A stretch of 64,000 nt of DNA from Verrucomicrobiales bacterium (GCA_029233965.1 JARGOP010000004.1:41218-105217); one strand, 5' to 3'; shown: positions 1 to 10,304, counted from the first letter of the stretch. The notes: generated by a model not told the origin, from the letters alone. Translations and numbers: made by a program.

Positions 1-140
1 CCTTTCATGATAAGGACAGCGCGACCGTTGTGTTCGGCAGAGTAGTCGGCGGCCCTGGTGAAGGCGGTCGCATCGGGCGCGAGGGGGGTCAGCTTCCCCC
101 GGCGGAATGGTCGGCGGAGCGCCCGGGGTCGCGGCCCGTT
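1..140 (-). pseudogene. Left-edge reading frame resembling the N-terminal part of a serine hydrolase (beta-lactamase family), no start codon in frame, runs off window
   Basis: Reverse-strand frame open from ~140 to 1 reads ...KLTPLAPDATAFTRAADYSAEHNGRAVLIMKG, resembling the start of secreted serine hydrolases; preceded by TGA TGA in frame and by the EF-hand ORF in another frame. Confidence 0.4.
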
Positions 141-147
141 TCATCAA

Positions 148-351
148 TTACGCCGCCTCGCCCGCAGTGACAAAACCGTCGCTGTTCCGGTCTGCGATCC
201 GGAAAAAGGGACGGTCGCCGGCTTCTTCCTGCGAGATCCGGTTGTCGCCATCGCGATCCAGGAGAGAGAGCCTGCCGGGGAGGGCTTCCGTCTGCGCCGG
301 GGCAGGCAGGGTCAGGAGCAGGACAAGGGCGGGGATGAGAACTGTTTTCAT
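148..351 (-). CDS. Small secreted EF-hand protein (possibly the detached N-terminus of an EF-hand/serine hydrolase fusion)
   Basis: Signal peptide MKTVLIPALVLLLTLPAPAQ, two EF-hand loops DRDGDNRISQEE and DRNSDGFVTAGE. Confidence 0.6.
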   Translation of the reverse strand: MKTVLIPALVLLLTLPAPAQTEALPGRLSLLDRDGDNRISQEEAGDRPFFRIADRNSDGFVTAGEAA

Positions 352-383
352 TCGATCCTTAAATCTAAAGCTTTTGTGGCAAC

Positions 384-1325
384 CTACTTCGGCGTCGCCT
401 CACCATGAGGATAACGGTAGTCGGCCTTGTCGTCGGTGGAGACTTTCTCCGTGGATCCGTCAGCCGGGTGATAAAGGAACAGTTTTCCCCCGGCATGATA
501 AACGATGGCCGTCTGATCTTTCGTCCAGCGGGGGTAGGCGAACCAGACGGGTTTTCCCTCCTCATTGGCGAAGGCTTCGAAATTCGTCATGGCCCGCTTT
601 CCGACGTCGAAATCGGCGAGGTAGAGGGTGCGCCCGGCAACCAAGTTCTTGAAACCCTTCTGATACTCGAAGCAGACCTTTGTCTCATCGGCGGAAAGGC
701 TCACCCGGGCGAGCACGCCGCTCTGGTCGAGTTCACACTGGATCCGCTCGAAGGTCGGCTCTCCTCCGGGATTCGGAGTCATCAGGTAATACCCGCGCTT
801 CCGCTTCGGCGGCGTCGCCCCCACGAGGATGCGCCCGTCCATGAGACAGGTGAAGGCCCAGGCATGGTAGGACAAATCGGTCAGCGCGATCTCCCCGCCC
901 GGTTTTCCATCGATCTTTCCGGCCATGACCTGATAGCTCCCTTTCGTCGGGTGTTTGCGATTCCAGATCGGTGTGTTCGTTCCGTCCCGCGTCCAGGTCT
1001 GGTTGAAATCGGTGTGGGTCCCGTCCGTGATTTGGTGAAACCCGCTGCCATCGACGTTGATAATGCAGATCGCCGTCTTCCAGTTGCTGACCTCCCTGTC
1101 ATTCACGAGGCGGCGGAAAAAAACGATCTTGTCGCCGGTCTTTGACCAGGAAGGTTTAAAGTCCCAGTGCCCCGATGTGAGCGGTTCCTCCTCCGGCGTG
1201 CCGAGAACGTTGACGTGAATCTCCCCGTCTTTGTAGTAGGAGGATCGGTGGCCTTCTTCCGCGGAAACATCAGGCAGGACAACGGCGACAAAGATCAGGG
1301 ACAACAAACGGGGGGAAAATCGCAT
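384..1325 (-). CDS. Secreted TolB-like/PD40 beta-propeller protein
   Basis: Signal peptide; repeated PSWSKTGDKIVFFR / TWTRDGTNTPIWNR / CIINVDGSGFHQITDGTHTD motifs typical of WD40-like PD40 repeats. Confidence 0.75.
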   Translation of the reverse strand: MRFSPRLLSLIFVAVVLPDVSAEEGHRSSYYKDGEIHVNVLGTPEEEPLTSGHWDFKPSWSKTGDKIVFFRRLVNDREVSNWKTAICIINVDGSGFHQITDGTHTDFNQTWTRDGTNTPIWNRKHPTKGSYQVMAGKIDGKPGGEIALTDLSYHAWAFTCLMDGRILVGATPPKRKRGYYLMTPNPGGEPTFERIQCELDQSGVLARVSLSADETKVCFEYQKGFKNLVAGRTLYLADFDVGKRAMTNFEAFANEEGKPVWFAYPRWTKDQTAIVYHAGGKLFLYHPADGSTEKVSTDDKADYRYPHGEATPK

Positions 1326-1489
1326 ACAGGGGCGTGAAACTCCGGAACCGCCCGAAAGTTTCGGAAAGATGGCTTCGCCTTACCCCACCCCCCCGGATCA
1401 TGAGGAATTCCGAAGGCCTGCCGTTTCTCAGAGTCTTCAAACCACCCCTCCGTCTTATCCTCTGGAAACCCCGCCGGTTCCCTGCACTC

Positions 1490-2284
1490 ATGGCGGATCC
1501 ACCACCACTTCCGGGCCAACAGCGTACCGTGCCGCCCCCGCTGCCTTCCGCAGATGACGGGCGCGATTGGCTTGCCGCCTTGCAGGCTCTGGGACTGGAG
1601 CACGACTCCGAAGCGCCCATCCAGTCGGGCCTGAACTTGCGCGGAACCATCGACGGTCATGTCGTCAAGGTTCACGCCTCGCGCCGCTCCCGAACCCGCT
1701 ACGCGGGTGAAATTCGCTATCGCAGCTACCATGGGCACCGGATCGAAATCACGGTCCTGACTTCGGTGCTTACCCGCTGCGCCCTGTCGCGACCGACGAG
1801 CGGGCTGGAGCATTGGGCAGCACGAACGAACCGCTGGTTTGGAGCCAAGGAAGTCGAAAGAAAGGGCGACGCCTGCGAGTTTTTGACGATTCGGGCGTCG
1901 GAGCCGGAGTGGGTGGAAGCGTTTCTCAACCGCCCCGAAGTGAAGGAGTCCATGCGAGTCCTCCTGCCGGAATCGGATCTGCCTCCCAGTATTGGACTGA
2001 AATGGTGGCCGGGATTTCTCACCTATTCCCAGCGAATCGATATCAAGCGGGTCGATGCGGCGAAGATGACCGACTGGGTTCGCCGTCTCGTGCAGCTGGC
2101 CGCCCTCGCCGAAGCGGATCCTCCCACTGTCGAGATTCAACTGAACCGCTGGGAACGGTGGTCGCTGCAGCTGCCGGTTCTCGCCGGTTGTCTGATCGTC
2201 GCGGCCGTTTTCACGATCGTGATTCTTGCGGGACTGGTCTTTACCGCCGCGTTGATCGGTCTTTCCATGCTCGTGAGTGGTTGA
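1490..2284 (+). CDS. Hypothetical protein with C-terminal hydrophobic segment
   Basis: ORF 1334-2284; likely ATG at 1490 (MADPPPLPGQQRTVPPPLPS...), C-terminal TM stretch LPVLAGCLIVAAVFTIVILAGLVFTAALIGLSMLV. Confidence 0.6.
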   Translation: MADPPPLPGQQRTVPPPLPSADDGRDWLAALQALGLEHDSEAPIQSGLNLRGTIDGHVVKVHASRRSRTRYAGEIRYRSYHGHRIEITVLTSVLTRCALSRPTSGLEHWAARTNRWFGAKEVERKGDACEFLTIRASEPEWVEAFLNRPEVKESMRVLLPESDLPPSIGLKWWPGFLTYSQRIDIKRVDAAKMTDWVRRLVQLAALAEADPPTVEIQLNRWERWSLQLPVLAGCLIVAAVFTIVILAGLVFTAALIGLSMLVSG

Positions 2285-2494
2285 TTGGATAGAGAGCTCA
2301 GAACCGACGGCGACTACTCTTTCTTTGCCAGGAACAAAAAAATTCAACTCCTTGGGTGGATCTTCTTCACTCTTTCCGCGTCTTCTTATATCGCCTCCAG
2401 CATCCGCGCTGGAGACCTTCCGGGGTTGCTGGGGGGAATTTTCTTTCTCGGAGCCTGCCTCGTCTTTCTCTATCTGCTTCTCACCGAAAATTGA
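2285..2494 (+). CDS. Small two-TM membrane protein
   Basis: TTG start abutting the upstream stop; KIQLLGWIFFTLSASSYIASSIRAGDLPGLLGGIFFLGACLVFLYLLL. Confidence 0.5.
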   Translation: MDRELRTDGDYSFFARNKKIQLLGWIFFTLSASSYIASSIRAGDLPGLLGGIFFLGACLVFLYLLLTEN

Positions 2495-2606
2495 GGCGGC
2501 TGGAACTCCGAAATCATCGGAGGTTCCGGAACTTGGCGGAGACGGCTGGCGTTCCGGGCAGGTGTCTCCATTGCCGCTCTCCGCAGGTGTGGTATCCTCG
2601 GCGCTG

Positions 2607-5309
2607 ATGACATTTCCCTTCCGTTTCGTCCTCATCGCTCTCGGGTTCCTCTCTCCGAATCTCCGGGCCGATATCCGCCTCGCCCCGAACAGCGAAATTT
2701 CGACTCCCCGTCTCGCACTGGAGGCAGCCCGGGCCGTGGAGGAACGCCCCGTTCGTATCACAGTGGCTGAGGGAGTCTATCCATTGGAAGAAGCTCTGAC
2801 ACTCGGTCCGGAAGATTCTCAAATCACCTGGGAAGCGGATGCAGATGTCGAGGTGGTCTTCTCGGGCGGAAGAAGGATCACGGGGTGGAAGCGGAACGAC
2901 GAGGGTCTTTGGGAGGTCACCCTGCCGCGCGTGCGGGACAGCGACTGGAATTTTGACCAACTCTGGGTCGACAGGAAACGGGCGACCCGCGCGAGAACCC
3001 CGAACCGGGGATTCTTTCATCTCGAAGGAAAGCTGGCAGAAGACACCTTCGAAGGAATCACGAATGCCGGCTACGAGGGGTTCACCTTGAACGAGGATGT
3101 GTTTTCCATTCTCGAGCAAATTCCCGAAACGGAGCGCAAGGGAGTTCTGCTCACGGTGCCGCATTCGTGGTCCGTCGCCCAGTGCCGCATCGCAGCCCTC
3201 GACCCGGCCTCGTTGTCGGTTCGAATCCGGGGAAAGTCGAGATACGAGTTCCTCGCCAAAGGGCCCTCTCAACGCCTCTGGATAGAAGGGTTTCGCGCCG
3301 CTCTCGATGCTCCGGGCGAATGGCACCTCGACCGGGACAGCGGGAAGCTGTTCTACTTTCCGCGAGAGGGTGAGGATCCCGGCACATGCGAAGTGATCGC
3401 GCCGGTGGCGCCGCAGTTTCTGAAGCTGGACGGGGCCACGGAGGTGACCTTTCGCGGAATCCGGTTCCTTCATTCCCAGTATCTCTATCCTGACGACGGC
3501 TTGCACGACGGTCAGGCCGCCGTGCTCATCGGGGGCAGTGTTGAAGTGGAGAACAGCCGGGAGATACACTTCGACCGTTGTGACTTCGGCCATCTCGGAA
3601 CCTACGCAATCTATTTCAAGGAGAATGCCCATCACTGCTCCGTCACCGGCGGACACCTCTTCGACCTCGGGGCAGGCGGAGTCAGGATCGGCAGCACGAA
3701 GCGACCGGGGGAAGGAAAGCTGTGTCATCACATCAGGATCGACAACTGCATCATCCAGCAGGGCGGGCGGATGCATCCGAGCGCCTGCGGGGTCGTCTTG
3801 ACGCATGCCACGGATTGCGCGGTGAGCCACTGTGACATCGGTGATTTCTACTACACGGGAGTCAGTTTCGGCTGGAACTGGGGATACGGGGAAAGCCTCT
3901 CCCGGCGCAACCGACTTGAGAACTGCCGCATCCACCACATCGGGTGGGCCTACCTCGGCGATATGGGTGGATTCTACAACCTCGGGAATGCTCCGGAGAC
4001 GGTGGTGCGGGGGAATCATATCCATCACGTGGCCAGCTACGACTATGGAGGATGGGGACTCTACACCGACGAAGGGAGTGGAGACGTGCTCATGGAAAAC
4101 AATCTCGTCCATGATACTTCCAGTGCCGGCTTTCATCAGCACTACGGATACGCGAACCGCATCCGCAACAACATCTTCGCCTTCGGAGAGGAAGCCCAGG
4201 TAAGGAGGAGCCGGCGGGAGAGTCACCTCACGATAACCTTTGAGAACAACATCGTTGTCTGGGATCCCGGCTCCCCGCTTTTTCGCGGGCCGGTTTCCCG
4301 CTGGGAGAAGAGTTCGGAACGGGAAAAAGGCGATCCTGCTGACAGTGTCCTCTTCCGCCGGAATCTCTACTGGCAGAGCAACGGAGAAGTGCCTGCCCGA
4401 CTGACCGAAGAGGAGGATCCGGACAAGGGCCTGACCTGGAAACAATGGCAGGAATGGGGGCGGGACCGGGAGAGCCGTTTTGCGGATCCCCGCTTTCAAG
4501 ATCTCGCGGCCCGTGATTTCCGCCTTCAAGCAGAGAGTCCTGCTTTCGAACTCGGTTTCGTTGCCTGGAATCTCGATGAGTCCGGCGTGCGGGGGGACGG
4601 TCCCCGCGGCGGAGAGTGGAGAGAAGTCGCAGCGCGGGCTCACGAAGATCATCGCTGGGAAACGGAGGCAGTGCCGTGGCCGAAACCGCGATATCGAATC
4701 GAGGAAGAAACCTTCGAAAGAATCGGTTCCGGTTCCCTTGGGATCAAGGCGGGCAGCTGGGTTCCACAGGAGACGGCGGCTTCTGTGGGTGTCGTCGAGG
4801 GCATTCAATCCCCGATCCTGCTCGAGAAGCGGACGGGCGGAAAGAAGGCGCTGCGTGTCCTTGACGCGCCCGGTCTGGAGCCTGCCTATCACCCCATCCT
4901 CCATGTTCGTCCCGATTGGGGCGCAGGGACATTCCGGGCGAAGTTTGATGTCATGTCAGAGCCGGGAGCAGTCTGGTTTTTCGAAATGAGGGGAGCCGCC
5001 GAATTCGGGGCGGGTCCCTACGTCCGATGGCAGGAGGGAAAGCTGACCGCAGGCGTGTCCGGCTCCATTCCCCTTGCCGACGTCGCTGCCGGGGAGTGGA
5101 TCCGTCTTGAGATCCTCGCGACAACCGGGAGAGGAACCTGGACGATTCATCTTCTCCGGGCCGACGGAACCGAAGAGACCTTCACAGAGATTCCCTGCAA
5201 ACCTGAGTGGACTGATGCCGGCTATCTGCTCTGGAGCGGAATCGGACAGGAGAAAGCGGCTTTCTTCCTCGACAATTTGAGCCTGATCGAAGAGGACCGG
5301 GCCCCCTGA
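2607..5309 (+). CDS. Secreted right-handed parallel beta-helix repeat protein
   Basis: Internal ATG at 2607 gives signal peptide MTFPFRFVLIALGFLSPNLRA; beta-helix ladder (VRGNHIHHVASYDYGGWGLYTDEGSGDVLMENNLVHDTSSAGFHQHYG...); C-terminal lectin-like domain. Confidence 0.85.
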   Translation: MTFPFRFVLIALGFLSPNLRADIRLAPNSEISTPRLALEAARAVEERPVRITVAEGVYPLEEALTLGPEDSQITWEADADVEVVFSGGRRITGWKRNDEGLWEVTLPRVRDSDWNFDQLWVDRKRATRARTPNRGFFHLEGKLAEDTFEGITNAGYEGFTLNEDVFSILEQIPETERKGVLLTVPHSWSVAQCRIAALDPASLSVRIRGKSRYEFLAKGPSQRLWIEGFRAALDAPGEWHLDRDSGKLFYFPREGEDPGTCEVIAPVAPQFLKLDGATEVTFRGIRFLHSQYLYPDDGLHDGQAAVLIGGSVEVENSREIHFDRCDFGHLGTYAIYFKENAHHCSVTGGHLFDLGAGGVRIGSTKRPGEGKLCHHIRIDNCIIQQGGRMHPSACGVVLTHATDCAVSHCDIGDFYYTGVSFGWNWGYGESLSRRNRLENCRIHHIGWAYLGDMGGFYNLGNAPETVVRGNHIHHVASYDYGGWGLYTDEGSGDVLMENNLVHDTSSAGFHQHYGYANRIRNNIFAFGEEAQVRRSRRESHLTITFENNIVVWDPGSPLFRGPVSRWEKSSEREKGDPADSVLFRRNLYWQSNGEVPARLTEEEDPDKGLTWKQWQEWGRDRESRFADPRFQDLAARDFRLQAESPAFELGFVAWNLDESGVRGDGPRGGEWREVAARAHEDHRWETEAVPWPKPRYRIEEETFERIGSGSLGIKAGSWVPQETAASVGVVEGIQSPILLEKRTGGKKALRVLDAPGLEPAYHPILHVRPDWGAGTFRAKFDVMSEPGAVWFFEMRGAAEFGAGPYVRWQEGKLTAGVSGSIPLADVAAGEWIRLEILATTGRGTWTIHLLRADGTEETFTEIPCKPEWTDAGYLLWSGIGQEKAAFFLDNLSLIEEDRAP

Positions 5310-5465
5310 AATCGAGACCCGGGCTCCGCATTCCGGTTTCGTTGACGCTCAATTTCCCCGCCCCCTCCCGGGACGACGGCAGTGACGATGGAGGGAATCA
5401 CGGCGAGTTTCTCCGGAATTTTTGGATTCGTTTTCCAGGTCGCTTCGTGATTCGATAGCGGGCCT

Positions 5466-6182
5466 ATGAAACGGGCTCATTTCTTTTTTCTCCTCATCCC
5501 CTTTTTCCTGTCCGCCTCTCCCCTGAGGGCGGAGGAAGCGAAAGTGAAAATCGCCCTCGTGGGAGATTCGACGGTGACTGATTCTGCCGGATGGGGAAAA
5601 GCCTTCGCGGATCGTTTTGGTCCGGGTGTCAGGGTCCGCAATTTCGCGGCGGGAGGGAGGAGTTCGAAGAGCTGGCTTGCAGAGGGCCGACTCGAGGAGG
5701 TCGTCGCGTTTGCCCCCGACTACGTCTTCATTCAGTTCGGTCACAATGGGCAGCCGGGAAAAGGGCCGAAGCGGGAGACGGATCCCGCGACGACCTATCG
5801 CGAATATCTGAAAACCTACCTCGCCGCCTTCAGGGAAGCGGGAGCGACTCCGGTCCTCGTCAGCTCCCTGACACGACGGGAATTCGGACCCGGGGGAACG
5901 ATTCGGACCGCATGGAAAGAGGGGCAGAAAGGCTCCCGCCCCCTGCAGCCATGGGCGCTCGCCGCGAAGGAAGTGGCTGCGGCCGCGAACGTCCCCTTCA
6001 TTGATCTCTACGGGAAAAGTGTCGCACTTCACAACCGCCTCGGAGCAGAGGCCAGTGTCGCCTTTTCTCCCAAGGAGGGGGACATCACGCATCTGAACGA
6101 GGCGGGCGCAGCCGCCATCGCGAACCTGATCGTTGAGGAAGTCCGCCACGTGATCCCGCGCCTGAGCGAGCATCTGAAATGA
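5466..6182 (+). CDS. SGNH/GDSL hydrolase, rhamnogalacturonan acetylesterase-like
   Basis: Signal peptide; GDSTVTD block, FIQFGHN block, GDITHLNEAGA catalytic D-x-x-H block. Confidence 0.85.
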   Translation: MKRAHFFFLLIPFFLSASPLRAEEAKVKIALVGDSTVTDSAGWGKAFADRFGPGVRVRNFAAGGRSSKSWLAEGRLEEVVAFAPDYVFIQFGHNGQPGKGPKRETDPATTYREYLKTYLAAFREAGATPVLVSSLTRREFGPGGTIRTAWKEGQKGSRPLQPWALAAKEVAAAANVPFIDLYGKSVALHNRLGAEASVAFSPKEGDITHLNEAGAAAIANLIVEEVRHVIPRLSEHLK

Positions 6183-6297
6183 TTCGCCGGGACAGCTTGC
6201 GATCCGAAAGCTCCCCGCAGTCGCTCCGGGACGCTGACCCCGGCGTTTGGGTTGACCGGGGTCCCGAAGGTCTTCATCGTAGTTTCGATTTTTCTAC

Positions 6298-7079
6298 ATG
6301 AGCGGGAATCGTGTCCATTCGCAGAACCTTCGAACCTACCGCCGCGAGGGTCTGATCTTCAATCTCATCTGCGGGGTCTATTTTCTCACCCTGGCACCCT
6401 CGATCGTCGAGGCAGCGGATCTTGCGATGCGTGGAGAGGAGGGCACCACGGTGATCTGGCTGGGGTACTTCTGATCCTGATTTCGGTGCTGGAGACCTAT
6501 GCGTTTCCGGTGAAAATGCGGTATGTGCGTGAGGCAATCCGGGAGCGGGGCGATTCGCCGGGGGCGGGTTTCTGGCTCTGGTTGTTTCACTGCGTGATCT
6601 CGATCATCCTGCTCTTTCTCATCGCAGGCTGCTTCGGGTTCCGGATTGAGGAAGGCGGCGAAACTGAACTGCCCCGGTGGATCCAAATCTGTATTCCCCT
6701 GGTCGTGATCAAAGAACTGGTCTTGTCGATGTTCGTGATCTCAATGAACGAGGACGGCGAGAGTCGCGAGTCGGATCCCCGTTACCTCCGGCCTTCGGCC
6801 AAAGAGCGGTTCATCGATGTGATTCTCATCTGCTATGCCTGCCTTGTCTGGTCAGCGACGTGGGGAGCGATCACTATCGGTTTGTCGATGGAGAAAGAGA
6901 ATCCGCCGATGTTCGTGGTGAATCTCTTCGTCAGCGCGCTGCTGTTTCTCATTTTCTATCTCCCTCTGCGGATCCCCTATTGGATCGAAGAAACCGCTCA
7001 ACTGAAAACGGGAAGGACCCGGAGGGACCTCGCGAAAAAGCACAAGTTTGCTTTCGGCACGGTCCCGCCTTTTGCTTAA
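6298..7079 (+). pseudogene. Multi-TM membrane protein split by an apparent 1-nt frameshift at a GGGG run
   Basis: ATG 6298 frame reads MSGNRVHSQNLRTYRREGLIFNLICGVYFLTLAPSIVEAADLAMRGEEGTTVIWLGYF*; the continuation VLLILISVLETYAFPVKMRYVREAI... is in the -1 frame starting at the G-run 6462-6465. Confidence 0.65.
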
Positions 7080-7089
7080 GCTGCCGATC

Positions 7090-8186
7090 ATGTCGCCCGC
7101 ATTTTCCCGCCTCTCCGTCTTTTCGTTTCTCTTCGCCTTCGCTCTGACGGCGCACGCCGAACCGGGAATATCGGTCGCTGACTACGACTCAATCCAGGCC
7201 GCACTCGATGCGAATCCAAACCGCATCCTCTTTGTCCCGGCGGAGACTATCTCCTCTCTGAAAAGCTGCGGATCCGCGGGGAAAGAGCCGGCCTTTTCGG
7301 CCCCGGCCGCCTCATTCAGACCAATCCGAATCACCCTCACCTCGAAATCGAGAATGCCAATGCCGCCGAAATCCGCGACCTCACCCTGACCCGTCCCGAA
7401 GGCAAGATGGAGACCGACCGCGAAGCCATCGTCGCGATCAAGTGCCGTGACCTTGTCATCGAAAATGTCCGCGTCCTCGACAACCGAAGCCGCGCCGGGA
7501 CGATCACGGTTCGGGAGTCGCGCGACAGCCGCATCAGTCACTGTCTTATCCGCAACTACATGCGTGTCACGATCGACGACCGCACGCAGAGCGAGGACTG
7601 GGGCTACGCCTTCAACTGCACCGATGGCACCGGCATCAGCGTGAGCTACAGCACCGGCACTCTCATCGAGGGGAATCGCATTGTTGAGGAAAATCTCGTC
7701 CCGACCCCGGAGATCAAGGCGCAGCATCGACTTGGCGACTACGTGAAAAAGAATCCCGAAAAAGGCAGGATCATCAGTCAGCAGGCCTGGGAGGCCGACT
7801 ACACCGACAACTGGCAGCAGGGCTCGGGAATCATTGTCACGGCTCCTCACGTGAGCGACCTCACCCGCATCATCGGGAATCACACCGAGAATGCGGCCCA
7901 GGGCATCGACCTGCACTGCGATCATGTCGTCGTTGCGAATAACATCGTCTCGAACTCCTTCATGGGAATGAAGGCGATGCACGGTTCCCGAAACGTGTTG
8001 GTAATCGGCAATCAATTCTCCCGCAATTCTTTATGCGCGATCGGCATGATGCTCTCCGCAGGAGGTCAGAAAAGCGACCGACCCGAAGCAGATGCTGAGC
8101 GCTGCCGTTTTAAGGCAGGACCGGAAAATAGGTTTTGGCAAAGGAGTCGAACTCTTCATGGGGTCAATTTCCGGATCTGTCTGTGA
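7090..8186 (+). pseudogene. Secreted right-handed beta-helix protein, frameshifted near 7240 and apparently 3'-truncated
   Basis: MSPAFSRLSVFSFLFAFALTAHAEPGISVADYDSIQAALDANPNRILFVPA | (frameshift) | DYLLSEKLRIRGERAGLFGPGRLIQTNPNHPHLEIENANAAEIRDLTLTRPEGKMETDREAIVAIKCRDLVIENVRVLD... Confidence 0.7.
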
Positions 8187-8510
8187 GGGATTATAACACC
8201 CTCAGGGCCATGATCGGAAGCCTATTCACTCCTCCATTCACGGCCGAATCGCAGGTTCAACCGGGCGATGACTGGAACACTCATTCCTGCCGTCAGGTCA
8301 TTCACCATCCCGGCAAATACTTGACGTCGACTTAAATTTTCGGTCGCGATCCCGGCGATGAGGTTCTTTCACCCTTTCCTCCATGCGGCACCAACCCGGA
8401 CCCGGGACGATGCACGACAACAGCCATCACCGGAAGACAGCCTGACCGCAGCGTCAAAGCGCGGGGTTAAAAAACAATTCTCTGGCCGCAAATAATTGGA
8501 AGGTTTTGGG

Positions 8511-8780
8511 ATGGATGAGCAAGAGGTTGAAGATCAAACGGAAGAGGTGACGGAAGCGGACAGGCAGAAAGCGGAGCCGGGCCTGTGGACGGCTTTGGGG
8601 GCGTTGCTGGGGTTGGGGTTGTTCGTTTTTGTGCTCGGTGGGATGATAGGGGTACGCCTGGGCTGGATATCGGAGGCGATTTTGCCTTGGATTTTCCGGG
8701 TGTTTATCGGAGCGTTGGGAGTGGCGGTCACAGGACGAATCGTTCTGGTTCTTCTGGTCGTGTGGAAGCGAAGGGTTTGA
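8511..8780 (+). CDS. Small membrane protein
   Basis: MDEQEVEDQTEEVTEADRQ... followed by two hydrophobic segments. Confidence 0.5.
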   Translation: MDEQEVEDQTEEVTEADRQKAEPGLWTALGALLGLGLFVFVLGGMIGVRLGWISEAILPWIFRVFIGALGVAVTGRIVLVLLVVWKRRV

Positions 8781-9329
8781 GGAGAGCCCGGAAGGAAGGG
8801 AAGCGCGGGCTCAATACAGCCCGGCAATCTGACTGACGAATCCAACGTGAATTACCAAGAGCGGGACGGTCGAGTCTTTCAAAGGAGATTGCGACGTCGT
8901 TTCATCAACCGGCCGGAGATATGCGGGATTTAGAAAGAGCTGCTTTGACCCGGCTTTCCGGTGTATCCGATCCTCACCGAAACTGAACTTTGGAACAGAA
9001 AACATCCCGCCGCGTGTTCCCGGCAAATCGGGTGAGAGTCACGGCCGGTTCGACTTCACGAAGTCCACGGCACCCCATCTCCGAGGAGGAGGACGGAGAT
9101 GGAACGGTCGCAGAATCGCACTGTTTCGTGGAGTCGACTCCGGCACGTGAGGAAGGCTCACCGGGAGCCGCAAAAGATTGGCTCCCATCAAGTCTTCCGC
9201 CGAATTCTATAGCATTCTACGCCAGTTGTAGTAAAACTCGATTCCGGGGCTGGATGTGCGAGATGCGCAAAAAACGCTACGGTGGCGGAGGATTGCCCTC
9301 AGGGGGCGGAAAAGCGAACCATTTTTACC

Positions 9330-10304
9330 ATGGAGAGCAAGGTTGAGACCGGGAAACGGACGGTTCACGAAGCGGAGGAAATCACGGCACTGATGCCTTC
9401 CATCTGGGAGGCGGAGCATGAACAACTTGATCCGGGTTCCTTCGAGGCACGCTACCGTTTTGCTTTCTCGCCGGAAGCCCTCGTCTACGAGGAAACCTTC
9501 GAAACGAGGGAGCGGGTCGTCGGGGCTCTCGCGAAGGAGTTCGTCGCCTTTGCTTTCGCCTGTCCCTCAGCCCGGGAAGGCGGACGCTGGTGGGGACGTG
9601 AACACCCCGCGAACGGGATTCCGTTCGGAAATGGGGGCACCGAACTCGACCTCGTCCTCCCTGGGAATCATCGCAAGAGTGTTGTCGTCTTTGAGCGGAA
9701 ACGATTTCAGAATCTCTTCACCGATCTCGCGGGATATGATCCTGATTTCCTCAATCAGCAGTCCGTGTTCCTCCAGTCTGCGGATACGGACGGGGAGAGC
9801 TTTCGCAACCGTCTCGACCGGGAGATTCTCAAAGCCGAGCAATCATCCGAAGGAGTACCATCCGACCAATTCTCCGAAAACCTCGCCGGAATTCTCATTG
9901 ATTCCATGCTTCACTCCCGGGACTCGCGCCCGACTCACGGCCGAACCGGGGCCCTTGTGCGGCGGGCGGTGTCTCTCGCGGAGGATCACGCCTTCCGGCT
10001 CTCCATGGCGGGTCTCTGCCGGGAACTGCGCTGCGGGAAGCGGACTCTCGAGTATGCCTTTCGCGACCAGCTCGATCTTTCGCCCTCGGACTATCTCCGG
10101 GCCCGACGCTTCGACACTGCACGCAAAATCCTCCTCGCGACCGATCCGGATGAGGCCACGGTAAAGGAGGTGGCCGAACGGCTCGGGTTTCAGGCGCTGG
10201 GGCGCTTCGCCTCACAATACCGTCACCAGTTCGGGGAATACCCCGCTGAAACGCTGCGGCGCCTGGAGCGGACCCGCGTTGAGCCAATCCCATGGCGGGC
10301 GTGA
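9330..10304 (+). CDS. AraC family transcriptional regulator
   Basis: C-terminal double HTH: LSMAGLCRELRCGKRTLEYAFRDQLDLSPSDYLRARRFDTARKIL...TVKEVAERLGFQALGRFASQYRHQFGEYPAETLRR. Confidence 0.88.
   Translation: MESKVETGKRTVHEAEEITALMPSIWEAEHEQLDPGSFEARYRFAFSPEALVYEETFETRERVVGALAKEFVAFAFACPSAREGGRWWGREHPANGIPFGNGGTELDLVLPGNHRKSVVVFERKRFQNLFTDLAGYDPDFLNQQSVFLQSADTDGESFRNRLDREILKAEQSSEGVPSDQFSENLAGILIDSMLHSRDSRPTHGRTGALVRRAVSLAEDHAFRLSMAGLCRELRCGKRTLEYAFRDQLDLSPSDYLRARRFDTARKILLATDPDEATVKEVAERLGFQALGRFASQYRHQFGEYPAETLRRLERTRVEPIPWRA

Noticed and set aside
1295-2761. 488-aa minus-strand ORF
   Set aside because: Antisense to 1490-2494 genes; low-complexity Arg/Ser/Gly-rich translation without motifs.
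2514-4904. 796-aa minus-strand ORF
   Set aside because: Fully antisense to the well-supported beta-helix gene (2607-5309); composition reflects GC-rich mirror frame, no recognisable domain or signal.
5349-6173. 274-aa minus-strand ORF
   Set aside because: Antisense to the SGNH hydrolase with clear catalytic motifs.
7182-8015. 277-aa minus-strand ORF
   Set aside because: Mirror of the beta-helix reading frame; repetitive Val/Asp-rich artefact.
8190-9329. Sparse region with several short ORFs (8135-8335, 8990-9346, 8811-9026)
   Set aside because: No domain, signal peptide or codon-bias signal I can support apart from the small membrane protein at 8511-8780; left unannotated.
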